64,000 nucleotides of DNA, taken from an uncultured Blautia sp. (GTDB lineage: Bacteria > Bacillota > Clostridia > Lachnospirales > Lachnospiraceae). Shown in pieces: positions 1 to 9,418 of this stretch. A program made the translations under genes and the position numbers. Within the stretch, counting starts at the first letter, position 1. Each line of letters begins with the position of its first letter. The DNA lies in the NCBI GenBank assembly GCA_934371915.1, contig CAKROE010000007.1, forward strand, positions 3,353 through 67,352, written 5' to 3'. The notes beneath the pieces are model-generated. The model was not told the DNA's origin, searched no databases, and saw only the letters and a program-made list of their open reading frames with translations.

Positions 1-993
1 GCTTACTGCCAGTTCGTTTGCCGCATTAAAGACCGTTGGCATCGAACCGCCTGCTCTCGATGCCTGCATTGCCATCGGAAGTCCCAGAAATGTCTCCATA
101 TCCGGTTCTTCAAATGTAATTTGCCTAAGTGCCGCAAAATCCAGACGGTCTCCTCCAAGGTATCTTCTGTGCGGATAATATAACGCATATTGTATTGGCA
201 GACGCATATCCGGAGTTCCAAGCTGTGCAATAATTCCTCCATCCTTAAATTCTACCATGGAGTGAATCACACTCTGTGGCTGGACAACTACCTGAATATG
301 ATCCAGATCCACATCAAACAGCCACCTTGCTTCCATAACTTCCAGACCTTTATTGACCAGTGTCGCAGAATCTACGGTAATCTTCTGTCCCATCACCCAG
401 TTTGGATGTTTCAGAGTATCAGCAAGCGTAACTGTTTCCAGATCTTTACGCTTTCTTCCACGGAAAGGTCCTCCCGATGCAGTAATCAACAGTTTATGTA
501 TCTCCGAACAATGTTCTCCATTCAACGACTGAAAAATCGCACTGTGTTCGCTGTCCACGGGCAGAATCTGCACACCATATTCTTTTGCCATAGGCATAAT
601 CAGATGACCTGCTGTCACAAGTGTCTCTTTATTTGCAAGCGCGATGTCCTTACCTGCACGGATAGCTTCAATCGTCGGACGAATTCCAAGCATACCCACA
701 ATTGCTGTAACAAGAATTTCTGTTTCCGGCATGGCAGCCAGTTCCAAAAGCCCGTCCATTCCGGAAACAACTTTCGTATCTGTATCTTTAATCTTATCTG
801 CAAGATCTTTCGCTGCGTTTTCATCCCATACAGCAACAAGACGTGGCGAAAACTCCCGAACCTGTTCTTCCAGTTTCCGGATGTTTCTTCCGGCACTGAT
901 GCCCAGCACTTCGATATCTCCATTGGCCCGGACTACATCCAGCGTCTGTGTTCCGATCGAACCCGTAGATCCTAAAATTGCAATTTTTTTCAT
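1..993 (-). CDS. dxr: 1-deoxy-D-xylulose 5-phosphate reductoisomerase (3' end cut by window)
   Basis: This gene makes 2-C-methyl-D-erythritol 4-phosphate from DXP with NADPH, the committed step of the MEP isoprenoid pathway. The reading frame is open from the ATG at 993 to base 1, giving 331 codons of the usual 380-400, so only the C-terminal tail is missing. The N-terminus holds the Rossmann motif GSTGSIGTQTLD. Further in are the metal/substrate stretches VDSEHSAIFQ, ITASGGPFRG, HPNWVMGQKITVDSATL and NKGLEVMEA, all typical of Dxr. It sits 20 bp after cdsA in the pyrH-frr-uppS-cdsA-dxr order and is probably read from the same transcript. Identification is very secure. Confidence 0.95.
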   Translation of the reverse strand, partial: MKKIAILGSTGSIGTQTLDVVRANGDIEVLGISAGRNIRKLEEQVREFSPRLVAVWDENAAKDLADKIKDTDTKVVSGMDGLLELAAMPETEILVTAIVGMLGIRPTIEAIRAGKDIALANKETLVTAGHLIMPMAKEYGVQILPVDSEHSAIFQSLNGEHCSEIHKLLITASGGPFRGRKRKDLETVTLADTLKHPNWVMGQKITVDSATLVNKGLEVMEARWLFDVDLDHIQVVVQPQSVIHSMVEFKDGGIIAQLGTPDMRLPIQYALYYPHRRYLGGDRLDFAALRQITFEEPDMETFLGLPMAMQASRAGGSMPTVFNAANELAVS

Positions 994-1013
994 GCTTTTC
1001 TCCTTTTGCAACA

Positions 1014-1808
1014 TCAGATACCAAGAATTATTTTGGCAAGATAGTAAATAACCGGTGCAGTAAAGATCACACTGTCAAAGCGATCCAGAATGCCGCCATG
1101 TCCCGGTATCAGTTTACCATAGTCTTTGATTCCCTGGTTTCTCTTGATTGCGGACGCTGCAAGATCCCCAACCATGGAAATCAATGCACCGATGCCGCAA
1201 ATCACTGCATATTCCACCATCGGTCCCTGTATCGCAGCAGCATAGATTACTCCCAGAAGTGCAGCTCCGACAACTCCACCGATGCCGCCTTCTACAGATT
1301 TCTTCGGACTGAGTACCGGTGCCATCTTATGCTTCCCAATGAGCATTCCCACACAATACGCACATGTATCGCATCCCCATGAGCAAAGGAAAATCAGCCA
1401 GACAATAAATTTACCATCTGGAAGATTCCTTGTCAGAAGAATAAAAGACAACATTACTGCCACATAAACCACACCGAAAAACGCAGACATTATCTGATGT
1501 GCATTATATTTCGGATATGTAAACACATAAACAAACATAAGCAAAATCAGAGAAACCAGAACAGTCATTAAACCATAGCTTTCAAATCCCAAAAGCAGAC
1601 TGACATAATAAAGGATTGCTCCCAGATATCCAATAATTTCCAATAATCCGGTACCTTCCCCATGTACCCCCATTGCCTTATAAAGTTCCTGCATTCCGAT
1701 CAGCGAAATACATAACAATGTGAAAAAGAGCACATAACCACCACTTATGATCGTAAGCAACGCTGCAATCACAAGTAAAATTCCACTTATGAGTCGTGTT
1801 TTAAACAT
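1014..1808 (-). CDS. cdsA: phosphatidate cytidylyltransferase
   Basis: A 264-residue polytopic membrane protein that converts phosphatidic acid and CTP to CDP-diacylglycerol, the branch point of phospholipid synthesis. It has about seven hydrophobic segments. Near the C-terminus is the CdsA signature: SPKKSVEGGIGG (about residues 165-176) followed by GDLAASAIKRNQGIKDYG and PGHGGILDRFDS. It starts 2 bp after the uppS stop codon, so translation is likely coupled, and it lies in the conserved frr-uppS-cdsA-dxr order. The length is normal for the family and nothing looks broken. Confidence 0.95.
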   Translation of the reverse strand: MFKTRLISGILLVIAALLTIISGGYVLFFTLLCISLIGMQELYKAMGVHGEGTGLLEIIGYLGAILYYVSLLLGFESYGLMTVLVSLILLMFVYVFTYPKYNAHQIMSAFFGVVYVAVMLSFILLTRNLPDGKFIVWLIFLCSWGCDTCAYCVGMLIGKHKMAPVLSPKKSVEGGIGGVVGAALLGVIYAAAIQGPMVEYAVICGIGALISMVGDLAASAIKRNQGIKDYGKLIPGHGGILDRFDSVIFTAPVIYYLAKIILGI

Positions 1809-1810
1809 AA

Positions 1811-2518
1811 TTATTCCCCCTTCACGCCTCCAAAGCGACGATCTCTGCTATTATATTTTTCGATTGCTTTAATCAGATCTTCTTTATGAAAATCCGGCCA
1901 CGGCACATCTGTAAAGTAGAACTCCGTATATGCAAGCTGCCACATCAGGAAATTAGACAGTCTCTGCTCCCCACTTGTACGAATCAGAAGATCAGGATCC
2001 GGAACTCCGGCTGTATCCAGATAATTTTCAAAGAGAGATTCATCAATCTCTGCAGGAGTACACTTGCCATCAGCAACATCCTGCGCCAGTTTGCGAACTC
2101 CACGAACGATTTCATCCCTGCTGCCATAGTTTAATGCAATCTGAAAGTACAGTTCGTCATAATCTTTTGAGAACTCTTCCAACTCGCGGATTTTGTCCTG
2201 AATATCCGGTGCAAATGCAGAAGGATCCCCAATAATCTTTACACGCATATGGTTTTTCTCTGCACTCTTCATACATTTCTTAAGATAGCTGCGGAACAGT
2301 TTCATCAGTCCCTCAACTTCTTCTCTGGAACGTTTCCAGTTCTCTGTGGAAAAAGCATAAACCGTCAGATACTTTACTCCAAGATCTTTGATGTCATCAC
2401 AGATATTTTCAAGGTTGGCACAGCCTTTAATATGTCCATATCCTCTCGGCATCCCCTTGGCTTTTGCCCATCTGCCATTGCCATCAAGAATAATCGCAAT
2501 ATGATTCGGTACTTTCAT
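1811..2518 (-). CDS. uppS: isoprenyl (undecaprenyl) diphosphate synthase
   Basis: Cis-prenyltransferase that builds undecaprenyl diphosphate, the lipid carrier for peptidoglycan and surface glycans. The start was set at the ATG at 2518 (MKVPNHIAIILDGNGRWA), which has an AAAGGAGAA ribosome site 4-5 bases upstream; an in-frame ATG 13 codons earlier has no such site. This gives 235 residues. Diagnostic motifs are DGNGRWAKAKG with the catalytic Asp, the TVYAFSTENWKR segment and the C-terminal RTSGEQRLSNFL substrate-binding stretch. The surface glycan genes at 10-27 kb would depend on this lipid. Confidence 0.95.
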   Translation of the reverse strand: MKVPNHIAIILDGNGRWAKAKGMPRGYGHIKGCANLENICDDIKDLGVKYLTVYAFSTENWKRSREEVEGLMKLFRSYLKKCMKSAEKNHMRVKIIGDPSAFAPDIQDKIRELEEFSKDYDELYFQIALNYGSRDEIVRGVRKLAQDVADGKCTPAEIDESLFENYLDTAGVPDPDLLIRTSGEQRLSNFLMWQLAYTEFYFTDVPWPDFHKEDLIKAIEKYNSRDRRFGGVKGE

Positions 2519-2560
2519 ATGTTCTCCTTTTATTTCGAAAAGATTCCTGTATTTCAACAG

Positions 2561-2584
2561 AAAGAGAGCCTTAATGCGGCTCTC
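2561..2584 (-). terminator. hairpin between frr and uppS
   Basis: On the minus strand a GAGAGCC / GGCTCTC stem (2564-2570 with 2578-2584) with a 7-base loop is followed by TTTCTGTT. It lies just past the frr stop codon. The T-tract is short and interrupted, so it is more likely a weak or leaky terminator or an RNA-stability hairpin than a full stop, which fits uppS being read from the same operon. Confidence 0.45.
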
Positions 2585-2606
2585 CCTCCTCTTTCTGTCT
2601 GTGTCA

Positions 2607-3158
2607 TTATACAGTCAGAATTTCTTTCGCTTTTGTATCTACTGCTGCATCAATTTTTTTGATAAACTTGTCTGTAAGCTTCTGTACAGAATCTTCCAGA
2701 TCTTTGATTTCATCTTCAGAAACATCCTGCTTAGCCAGCTTCTTGAATGCATCGTTTGCATCACGACGGATATTTCTCACTGCGACCTTAGCTGCCTCAC
2801 CTTTTTTCTTAACGTCTTTTACAAGTTCTTTACGACGTTCTTCTGTAAGCTCAGGCAGAACCAGGCGGATAAGCTTTCCATCGTTACTCGGATTCAGACC
2901 AAGGTCTGATGTAAGAATTGCTTTTTCAATGCTTTTGATCAGGCTGGATTCCCATGGCTGAATCTGAATCATACGAGCCTCCGGAACAGTAATATTAGCT
3001 ACCTGCTGAAGCGGTGTCGGGCTTCCATAATAATCTACTGTAATTTTGTCAAGAATATGCGGATTTGCACGGCCGGCACGAATCGTTGTAAGCTCCTCCT
3101 CAAAACCACTTAATGTCTTTGTCATTTTCTGCTCATATTTCTGAACTCTTTCATCCAT
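2607..3158 (-). CDS. frr: ribosome recycling factor
   Basis: A 183-residue cytoplasmic protein that splits post-termination ribosomes together with EF-G. It has the standard RRF length and landmarks: [20 protein letters not shown] near the N-terminus, [21 protein letters not shown] in the hinge region, and the C-terminal helical arm with [10 protein letters not shown]. It is 56 bp downstream of pyrH and upstream of uppS, the usual Firmicutes arrangement. A hairpin follows the gene. Confidence 0.97.
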   Translation of the reverse strand: MDERVQKYEQKMTKTLSGFEEELTTIRAGRANPHILDKITVDYYGSPTPLQQVANITVPEARMIQIQPWESSLIKSIEKAILTSDLGLNPSNDGKLIRLVLPELTEERRKELVKDVKKKGEAAKVAVRNIRRDANDAFKKLAKQDVSEDEIKDLEDSVQKLTDKFIKKIDAAVDTKAKEILTV

Positions 3159-3214
3159 TTGTCAAACTCTCCCTCTTCTGATTTTTATTACCTTCTCTTA
3201 TATAAATATAAAAC

Positions 3215-3910
3215 TTATACAGTTACTTTTGTACCTGTAAATTTGCCATGTACAGCATTTACAATGCTGTCTTTTTCTTCAAGTCCAAATACCAACATCG
3301 GCATCTTCTGTTCCAGACACATAATAGATGCTGTCAGATCCATTGCAGCCAGTTTCTTATCTACAACTTCTTCGATAGAGATTTCATCATACTTCACTGC
3401 ATTTGGATTCAGTTTCGGATCGCTGTCGTAAATTCCATCTACTGCTTTTGCAAGGAGAATTGCTTCAGCCTCAATTTCAACCGCACGAAGCACAGTTGCT
3501 GTATCTGTAGAAAAATACGGGTGTCCTGTACCGCCTGCAAAAAAGAGAATCTTGCCTTCTGCAAAAGCTTCTTCTACAGCATCTTTAGAATAAAGGCTGG
3601 TAAATGCGCCACATATAAACGGAGTAAAGATTTCTGTCTTAAGTCCCAGATATCTGCAGATATCAGAAACATAAATACAGTTCATAACCGTAGCAAGCAT
3701 TCCAATCTGATCTGCTTTGTTGCGGTTGATCGTCTCGCTGGTGCGACCTCTCCAGAAGTTACCGCCGCCGATTACAATACCTACCTGCGTACCTTCCTCT
3801 GCAATCGTGCGGATCTGCTTTGCAACAGCAATGACTGTTTCCTCATCAAATCCTCTTTTGGCAGCTCCGGCAAGAGCTTCTCCACTTAATTTGAGTAAAA
3901 TTCTTTTCAT
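3215..3910 (-). CDS. pyrH: UMP kinase
   Basis: Bacterial-type UMP kinase (amino acid kinase fold) that makes UDP from UMP and ATP. It is 231 residues long. The N-terminal KRILLKLSGEALAG motif, IGGGNFWRGRT, the DQIGMLATVMNC helix and the FAGGTGHPYFSTDTATVLRA stretch are all characteristic. It precedes frr, and rpsB/tsf are not adjacent. The 47 bp between it and the upstream lipoprotein gene contains no clear terminator, so partial read-through from the promoter at about 4975-5002 is possible. Confidence 0.96.
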   Translation of the reverse strand: MKRILLKLSGEALAGAAKRGFDEETVIAVAKQIRTIAEEGTQVGIVIGGGNFWRGRTSETINRNKADQIGMLATVMNCIYVSDICRYLGLKTEIFTPFICGAFTSLYSKDAVEEAFAEGKILFFAGGTGHPYFSTDTATVLRAVEIEAEAILLAKAVDGIYDSDPKLNPNAVKYDEISIEEVVDKKLAAMDLTASIMCLEQKMPMLVFGLEEKDSIVNAVHGKFTGTKVTV

Positions 3911-3957
3911 AAATTTATCCTTTCTGTAAACAGATTCAGATCAAAGTTCTCGAACCT

Positions 3958-4917
3958 TTACCATACACCTGTTACAATTTCATTTCCATTTTCATCTACA
4001 GATGTAGATACTGTAAAGTCTGAGTAATAGTAATATCCTGTCGTTCCTGCAGTATCATCGTCATCATACTCCGAAGACTGTGATGCGCCAACTGCACTTT
4101 CCAAATCATCAATGGACATTCCGATATAACTCTCTGCCTTCTGAATCGTAGAATTCGTCGGATCGGTATTATTGTCATCCGAATCAGAATTATTATCTGC
4201 GGATGGTGTACTTGTCGGATTTGCATTATTGCTGTCGGAATTTGAAGAATTACTTGAGTTGGAATCATCTGATGAATCCGTCGGGGTCGGTGTTGCAGAA
4301 GAATCACTGTCTGAATCATCTGTTGACAGACCAAGTCGTTTCTTGACATCATTTAATGTAGAAACTTCTTTCGTGCTGCTCGCTGTCAGATAAGTCGCGT
4401 AAGGGATCGAATCATCTCCGCTTCCATCCATACGAAGCGTGATCTGCTTCATCGTTGTCAATGGCAGTTTACGGAAAAAGCACTCATTTTTTTCTTCATC
4501 AGAATACGTAATACGGATATCGTATGTTACAGAAGAACTTCCCTTCTCATAGTAGTAAACCGCATTTTCACCATTTTTAAGAGTAAACATACCATTTACC
4601 AGGTCATCGCCCCATTCATCATCTTCTGAATCATCTGAAGGAGTTTCACGGACATAAATAGCTGCCACTTCTGACCCGGTCTTATTTACAATCGTGACCT
4701 TCGATGCAGTGGAAGTCTTCTCTCCCATCACATTCTTCTCAACAGTTTCTTCCATATTTATCAGCTCCGGTGTAGGGGTAGCTGTCACTGCTGTCTCCTG
4801 CGTCGGTGTCGGAGTTGCCTGCACTACGGAGTCTCCTGAATTCTTCTTTCCGCAACCGGAAATCACAACCGCAAGAGCCATCAATCCGGCAACTGCAAGA
4901 TATTTTTTCTTAAACAT
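3958..4917 (-). CDS. putative lipoprotein with TPT linker and Asp/Ser/Asn-rich region
   Basis: A 319-residue protein with a lipoprotein signal: MFKKKYLAVAG, a hydrophobic stretch, then a VISGC lipobox placing the lipidated Cys at about residue 22. A threonine/proline linker (ATPTPTQ...TPTPEL) follows, then a folded part of about 130 residues (roughly 60-200), then a very low-complexity Asp/Ser/Asn tract (about 205-260). A short C-terminal domain (about 260-319) contains AESYIGMSIDDLESAVG, a pattern like SmpA/OmlA-type small lipoprotein folds. I do not recognise a specific family. It is probably anchored on the outer face of the membrane. It has its own promoter and precedes pyrH. Confidence 0.7.
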   Translation of the reverse strand: MFKKKYLAVAGLMALAVVISGCGKKNSGDSVVQATPTPTQETAVTATPTPELINMEETVEKNVMGEKTSTASKVTIVNKTGSEVAAIYVRETPSDDSEDDEWGDDLVNGMFTLKNGENAVYYYEKGSSSVTYDIRITYSDEEKNECFFRKLPLTTMKQITLRMDGSGDDSIPYATYLTASSTKEVSTLNDVKKRLGLSTDDSDSDSSATPTPTDSSDDSNSSNSSNSDSNNANPTSTPSADNNSDSDDNNTDPTNSTIQKAESYIGMSIDDLESAVGASQSSEYDDDDTAGTTGYYYYSDFTVSTSVDENGNEIVTGVW

Positions 4918-4974
4918 ATATATTTCCTCCTATTCTGAATATGGAATAGTTATATAACATCATCTTTTAATACA

Positions 4975-5002
4975 ATTATACAGAGTATCCGAATCTTGTC
5001 AA
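4975..5002 (-). promoter_or_regulatory. sigma-A promoter of the lipoprotein gene
   Basis: On the minus strand a TTGACA box (4997-5002) and a perfect TATAAT box (4975-4980) are separated by 16 bp. They lie 58 bp upstream of the lipoprotein start codon. This is the best consensus match in the left part of the window. Confidence 0.8.
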
Positions 5003-5035
5003 CTGAATGTGCAGCAATTCACACATTTTTTAGAG

Positions 5036-5503
5036 TTATAGATTCTTTACTTTAAACTCTCTCTCCGCCTCTCTGCGCTGATCTTTCTTCGCAATGTCCT
5101 GGCGTTTATCGTAGAGCTTTTTGCCTCGTGCCACACCTATCTCAAGCTTGACAAGACTGTTTTTGAAATAGACTTTCAGCGGTACAAGTGTCAGACCTTT
5201 TTCCTGAAGACTGCCTTCAATCTTGTTAATTTCATGTCTGTGAAGAAGCAGTTTTCTTACACGCATCGGGTCTTTATTAAAGATGTTGCCTTTCTCATAC
5301 GGGCTGATATGCATACCGTATATATATACCTCACCCTTTTCTACTCGGATAAAGGATTCTTTGATGCTGCATTTCCCTGCACGAAGTGATTTTACTTCCG
5401 TACCTGCAAGTGCGATTCCTGCCTCATAAGTATCTTCAATAAAATAATCATGAAATGCTTTTTTGTTGTTGGCGATCAGCTTCATTCCTGCTTTTTTTGC
5501 CAC
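5036..5503 (-). CDS. smpB: SsrA-binding protein SmpB
   Basis: Partner of tmRNA in trans-translation that rescues stalled ribosomes. The chosen start is the GTG at 5503 ([17 protein letters not shown]), 8 bases after a GGGAGG site; the frame opens three codons earlier but inside that ribosome site. The protein is 155 residues. Family features are [29 protein letters not shown], the CSIKES segment and the basic, RNA-binding C-terminal tail with [20 protein letters not shown]. It follows rnr by 22 bp, a common functional pair because RNase R degrades the rescued mRNA. The tmRNA gene itself was not found in the window. Confidence 0.95.
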   Translation of the reverse strand: MAKKAGMKLIANNKKAFHDYFIEDTYEAGIALAGTEVKSLRAGKCSIKESFIRVEKGEVYIYGMHISPYEKGNIFNKDPMRVRKLLLHRHEINKIEGSLQEKGLTLVPLKVYFKNSLVKLEIGVARGKKLYDKRQDIAKKDQRREAEREFKVKNL

Positions 5504-5525
5504 GAGCCACACCTCCCTCGTTCAA

Positions 5526-7577
5526 TCATTCAATAATTGTAAAATCTACCGTCCTGCTGAGCGCGTCTGCATCAGCCACACGCACTCGCACTTTTTGTCC
5601 CAGATGATATATTTTCTTTGTGAGTTCTCCGCTCAGTTCATAATTTTCTTCATCAAATGTATAGTAATCGTCAGACAATGTACTGATATGTACAAGTCCT
5701 TCGACCGTATTGTGCAGTTCCACGTAAAGTCCGTATGCAGTCACTCCGGAGATAATTCCATCAAACTCTTCCCCCAGATGATATGACATATATTCTGCTT
5801 TCTTAAGACGGTCGGACTCGCGCTCTGCTTCCTGTGCCCTGCGCTCACATATACTGGACTGTTCCGCAACACTTTCCAGAATTTCCCGGTAGTGTTCTGT
5901 CTTGCCTTCCCGCTGTAACCGTCCTCTTATATTATCACGAATGATACGATGAATCTGTAAATCCGGATATCTGCGAATCGGAGACGTGAAATGGCAGTAA
6001 TATTTTGCTGCCAGTCCAAAATGTCCGCTGCACTCTGTCGTATATTTCGCCTGCTTCATTGTGCGAAGCATCAGACGGCTGAGCATTGCTTCATTTGGAA
6101 GTCCCTGTATCTTCTCCAGTATTTCCTGAATCTCTTTCGGAGAAATTTCCTCTCCTGATTTTTGCACCTGAATTCCCTGATGACGCAGTAGTGTCAGAAG
6201 AGACTCCACTCTTTCAGGATCCGGATTTTCATGTGTACGATATACAAACGGATATTCGCCCTTACAATACTCTTTTGCGACAGTCTCATTTGCCATCAGC
6301 ATAAAATCTTCTATAATATCTGTCGCAACGTTATGTTCATAAGGCTGAACATCGATTGCCCTTCCGGCACCGTTTAATATGATCTTGCTCTCCGGGAAAT
6401 CAAAATCAATCGAACCACGATTATGTCTCTTACTTCTCAGAAGAGCAGAAAGTTCTTTCATCAGGAAAAACATCGGTACAAATTCCTGGTATTCCCGACT
6501 GGTTTCTGTATCTCCGTCTTCAAGAATCGTTCTCACCTGATTGTAACTCATACGGCGGTCTACACGAATGATCGTTTCGGCAATCTGATGATTTATGACA
6601 CAGCCGGACTCATCAATATCCATCAGGCAACTGAGTGTCAGACGGTCTTCTCCCTGATTCAGCGAACAAATGCCATTTGAAAGTCGCTCCGGCAGCATCG
6701 GTACCACCCGATCTGCAAGGTAAACACTTGTTCCACGTTTCAGTGCTTCTTTATCCAGCGCACTTCCTCCCTGTACATAATTACTGACATCTGCAATATG
6801 AACTCCCAGATGATAGATTCCGTTCTCTTTTGTCAGAGACACCGCATCATCCAGATCCTTTGCATCTTCACCGTCAATTGTCACCGTACGAAGTTCCGTA
6901 AGATCCAGGCGGCCATCCCGGTCGGCTTCCTGCACATGATCAGGCACACGCATTGCCTGATTGATTACCTTTATCGGAAATTCAGATGGAATCTTATAGC
7001 TTTTGACAATGGCAAGAATATCTGTTCCCGGTGCATTGATGCTTCCGAGATTTTCTGTAATACGACCTTCCGGCTTATGCGAAGCATCCCCGTAATCTAT
7101 AATCTCGGCAACTACCTTGTCGCCGTCGCGAACCCCCTTGCTGTTCCTGGCTGAAATATACACATCTTTCGAAAATTTCTGATTATCACAGAGAATAAAA
7201 CCATAATCACGTTCTCGCTGGAATGTCCCGACTATTTCCTGATTGGCACGTTCCAGAATGCGAATAACCGTTCCTTCCTGCCTTTTGCCTTTCTTTGGCT
7301 CTTTCCCGAGCAGCACCTGCACCTGATCCTGATGCATCGCTGTCCCGGTCGCACTTGCAGGAATAAAGATATCCTCTTCTTCGCCCTCAACTTCTACAAA
7401 ACCAAATCCCTTCTGGTTTCCGATAAAAGTTCCCACACGGATCAGCCCCTGCTTTTCCCATTCGCGAATTTCTCTTTTTTTCGGTGTTACAGTCTTTGCT
7501 TTTGCGGCCTTTGTCTTTATAAATTTCTTTTTTCCGGAAAACTTTTTCTTCTTTTCCTGAACTTTCTTTCTGCTCAC
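5526..7577 (-). CDS. rnr: ribonuclease R
   Basis: Processive 3'-5' exoribonuclease of the RNB family, 683 residues, slightly shorter than Bacillus RNase R. It starts with GTG after AAAGGAGT and has a very lysine-rich N-terminus. Cold-shock/OB domains come next (GTFIGNQKGFGFVEVEGEEE), then the RNB catalytic domain with TIDGEDAKDLDDAVSL, whose Asp cluster binds Mg2+, and HYCHFTSPIRRYPDL. A C-terminal S1 domain begins near EFDGIISGVTAYGLYVEL. It lies between secG (with a terminator before it) and smpB and is probably co-transcribed with smpB for ribosome-rescue mRNA turnover. Confidence 0.95.
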   Translation of the reverse strand: MSRKKVQEKKKKFSGKKKFIKTKAAKAKTVTPKKREIREWEKQGLIRVGTFIGNQKGFGFVEVEGEEEDIFIPASATGTAMHQDQVQVLLGKEPKKGKRQEGTVIRILERANQEIVGTFQRERDYGFILCDNQKFSKDVYISARNSKGVRDGDKVVAEIIDYGDASHKPEGRITENLGSINAPGTDILAIVKSYKIPSEFPIKVINQAMRVPDHVQEADRDGRLDLTELRTVTIDGEDAKDLDDAVSLTKENGIYHLGVHIADVSNYVQGGSALDKEALKRGTSVYLADRVVPMLPERLSNGICSLNQGEDRLTLSCLMDIDESGCVINHQIAETIIRVDRRMSYNQVRTILEDGDTETSREYQEFVPMFFLMKELSALLRSKRHNRGSIDFDFPESKIILNGAGRAIDVQPYEHNVATDIIEDFMLMANETVAKEYCKGEYPFVYRTHENPDPERVESLLTLLRHQGIQVQKSGEEISPKEIQEILEKIQGLPNEAMLSRLMLRTMKQAKYTTECSGHFGLAAKYYCHFTSPIRRYPDLQIHRIIRDNIRGRLQREGKTEHYREILESVAEQSSICERRAQEAERESDRLKKAEYMSYHLGEEFDGIISGVTAYGLYVELHNTVEGLVHISTLSDDYYTFDEENYELSGELTKKIYHLGQKVRVRVADADALSRTVDFTIIE

Positions 7578-7596
7578 TTAAACTCCTTTGTTTTGA

Positions 7597-7630
7597 GAAA
7601 AAAAAGCACTCTTGTGACCATACAAGAGTG
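7597..7630 (-). terminator. terminator after secG
   Basis: On the minus strand ACACTCTTGT and ACAAGAGTG pair (7607-7615 with 7622-7630) around a 6-base loop. The stem is followed directly by a run of eight T residues. It sits between secG and rnr and is a textbook intrinsic terminator. Confidence 0.85.
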
Positions 7631-7647
7631 TTTTCTTCTGACAATTC

Positions 7648-7887
7648 TTAAAAATTCATATTCAAAACTGCTGCCAGTACAAAAAATAACACTGCCATAA
7701 TCGTGGTAGCTCGAACAAGACCACCCTCCATAGAACGACCTTTATTCTTTCCCCAATAGGAATCTGCCGCACCGGAAATCGCGCCGCCAAGTCCCTGCTG
7801 CTTACCTTCCTGCATAAGAACAACAACAGTAAGAGCAATACAATCTATGGCAAAAATTACAGTAAGAATAGTTCTCAAAATCTGCAT
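7648..7887 (-). CDS. secG: preprotein translocase subunit SecG
   Basis: A 79-residue small membrane protein of the SecYEG channel with two hydrophobic helices, at about residues 4-24 and 58-76. Between them is the conserved cytoplasmic loop VVLMQEGKQQGLGGAISGAAD. The length and the LQ/QG-rich loop are typical of SecG. It lies upstream of rnr, the order commonly seen in Clostridia and Bacilli (secG-rnr-smpB). It has its own promoter and terminator. Confidence 0.93.
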   Translation of the reverse strand: MQILRTILTVIFAIDCIALTVVVLMQEGKQQGLGGAISGAADSYWGKNKGRSMEGGLVRATTIMAVLFFVLAAVLNMNF

Positions 7888-7918
7888 TTCAGTTACACCT
7901 CCTAATCAACTAGAAGAT

Positions 7919-7947
7919 ATTGTAACATAACAACATTCTGATTTCAA
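7919..7947 (-). promoter_or_regulatory. sigma-A promoter of secG
   Basis: On the minus strand TTGAAA (7942-7947) and TACAAT (7919-7924) are separated by exactly 17 bp. They lie about 32 bp upstream of the secG start codon, which is preceded by an AGGAGGTG ribosome site. Confidence 0.7.
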
Positions 7948-7956
7948 CTATTTTAA

Positions 7957-9285
7957 TTAATTCTCCTCCATAAATGGATTTTCGTAAACTGCTGTATTTT
8001 CCAGCGTATCGCAGATTCGAAGCAGCTGATTATATTTCGAAGTACGGTCAGAGCGGCATGGTGCACCTGTTTTGATCTGTCCGGCACCGACTGCAACCGC
8101 CAGATCTGCAATAAATGCATCTTCTGTTTCACCGGAACGATGTGACACAACTGCCCGATATCCTGCTTTTTGTGCCATCTCAACTGCATCCATTGCTTCA
8201 CTTAAAGTCCCGATCTGATTCACCTTGATCAAAATGGCATTCGCTGTCTGAAGTCGGATTCCGCATTTCAATCTCTTGATATTTGTCACAAACAGATCAT
8301 CTCCGACAAGCTGTACGCGCCCGCCGAGTGTTTCTGTCATCTGTTTCCATCCCTCCCAGTCATCTTCCTGCAGACCGTCCTCGATAGAAATAATCGGAAA
8401 TTCATCCAGAAGTTTCTCATAATAAGCTACCATCTCTTTTGTATCACGGAGAACCTCTTTACCTTTCTGTCTGCTTTCCCCCGGGAAATAATAACATCCT
8501 TTTTCCTCATCATACAATTCACTTGCTGCTGCATCAATCGCAATCTTCACTTCTTCTCCCGGTTTGTATCCGGCTTTCTGTATTGCCTCTGTCATAAGCT
8601 CCAATACGGCATGTGCATCCTCCAGATCCGGTGCAAAACCACCCTCATCTCCGACTGCGGTAGAAAGATTTCGTTCTTTCAGGAGAATCCGAAGGAACTG
8701 ATAAATTTCCACGCACATCCGTATTCCCTCACGAAAATTCGGTGCCCCCACCGGCATGATCATAAACTCCTGAAGATCCACTGTATTATCTGCATGCCTT
8801 CCCCCATTCAGAATATTCATCATGGGAACCGGAAGCCTGCATGCATGGCAGCCTCCAAGATACTGGTAAAGCGGAATACGAAGCGCCATCGCCGCCGCCC
8901 TTGCCACCGCCATGGAAACCCCAAGCGTAGCATTGGCTCCGACACTGCTTTTGTTGTCTGTACCATCTACATGAATCAAAATTTCATCAATTCTTTTCTG
9001 ATCCAGCGCATTTTCCCCTACAATTGCCTCTGCCAGTTTGGTATTGACATTTTTCACTGCATTTTCGACACTTAAGCCTGTATAATATCCTTTTTTACCG
9101 TCACGCAGCTCTACAGCTTCAAATTTTCCTGTAGATGCACCGGACGGTACACTGGCAATTGCTGTATACCCTTCCGTTCCTATAATTCCTTCTCCCACTG
9201 TAGCTTCCACTTCCACGGTCGGATTTCCTCTGGAGTCCAGAACCTGTCTTGCAAAAATTCTTCGTACCGGAAGATATCGAAACAT
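7957..9285 (-). CDS. eno: enolase
   Basis: Glycolytic phosphopyruvate hydratase that converts 2-phosphoglycerate to PEP, 442 residues. Motifs include [17 protein letters not shown] at the N-terminus, the [11 protein letters not shown] region with the general acid Glu, metal ligands in [15 protein letters not shown] and [10 protein letters not shown], the catalytic lysine in [16 protein letters not shown], and SHRSGETED near the C-terminus. It is transcribed away from the deacetylase gene that follows. A GGAGG ribosome site precedes the ATG. Confidence 0.97.
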   Translation of the reverse strand: MFRYLPVRRIFARQVLDSRGNPTVEVEATVGEGIIGTEGYTAIASVPSGASTGKFEAVELRDGKKGYYTGLSVENAVKNVNTKLAEAIVGENALDQKRIDEILIHVDGTDNKSSVGANATLGVSMAVARAAAMALRIPLYQYLGGCHACRLPVPMMNILNGGRHADNTVDLQEFMIMPVGAPNFREGIRMCVEIYQFLRILLKERNLSTAVGDEGGFAPDLEDAHAVLELMTEAIQKAGYKPGEEVKIAIDAAASELYDEEKGCYYFPGESRQKGKEVLRDTKEMVAYYEKLLDEFPIISIEDGLQEDDWEGWKQMTETLGGRVQLVGDDLFVTNIKRLKCGIRLQTANAILIKVNQIGTLSEAMDAVEMAQKAGYRAVVSHRSGETEDAFIADLAVAVGAGQIKTGAPCRSDRTSKYNQLLRICDTLENTAVYENPFMEEN

Positions 9286-9418
9286 GTTTTTACCTCCTTA
9301 AAACTTTAAGATTGATATTGCTTAGTTTCTCCGCCCGGTCTGTTTCTATACAGTCTCTGACAGCTCTATTTTTTTATTTTCTGCATATAATTTGAAAAAG
9401 AATTTTTTGTGAGGTATC

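Noticed and set aside
190..975. Long plus-strand open frame opposite dxr (261 codons)
   Set aside because: The minus strand in this span gives a clean Dxr sequence with all its motifs. The plus-strand protein is His/Cys-rich with no recognisable domain, as expected for an antisense shadow.
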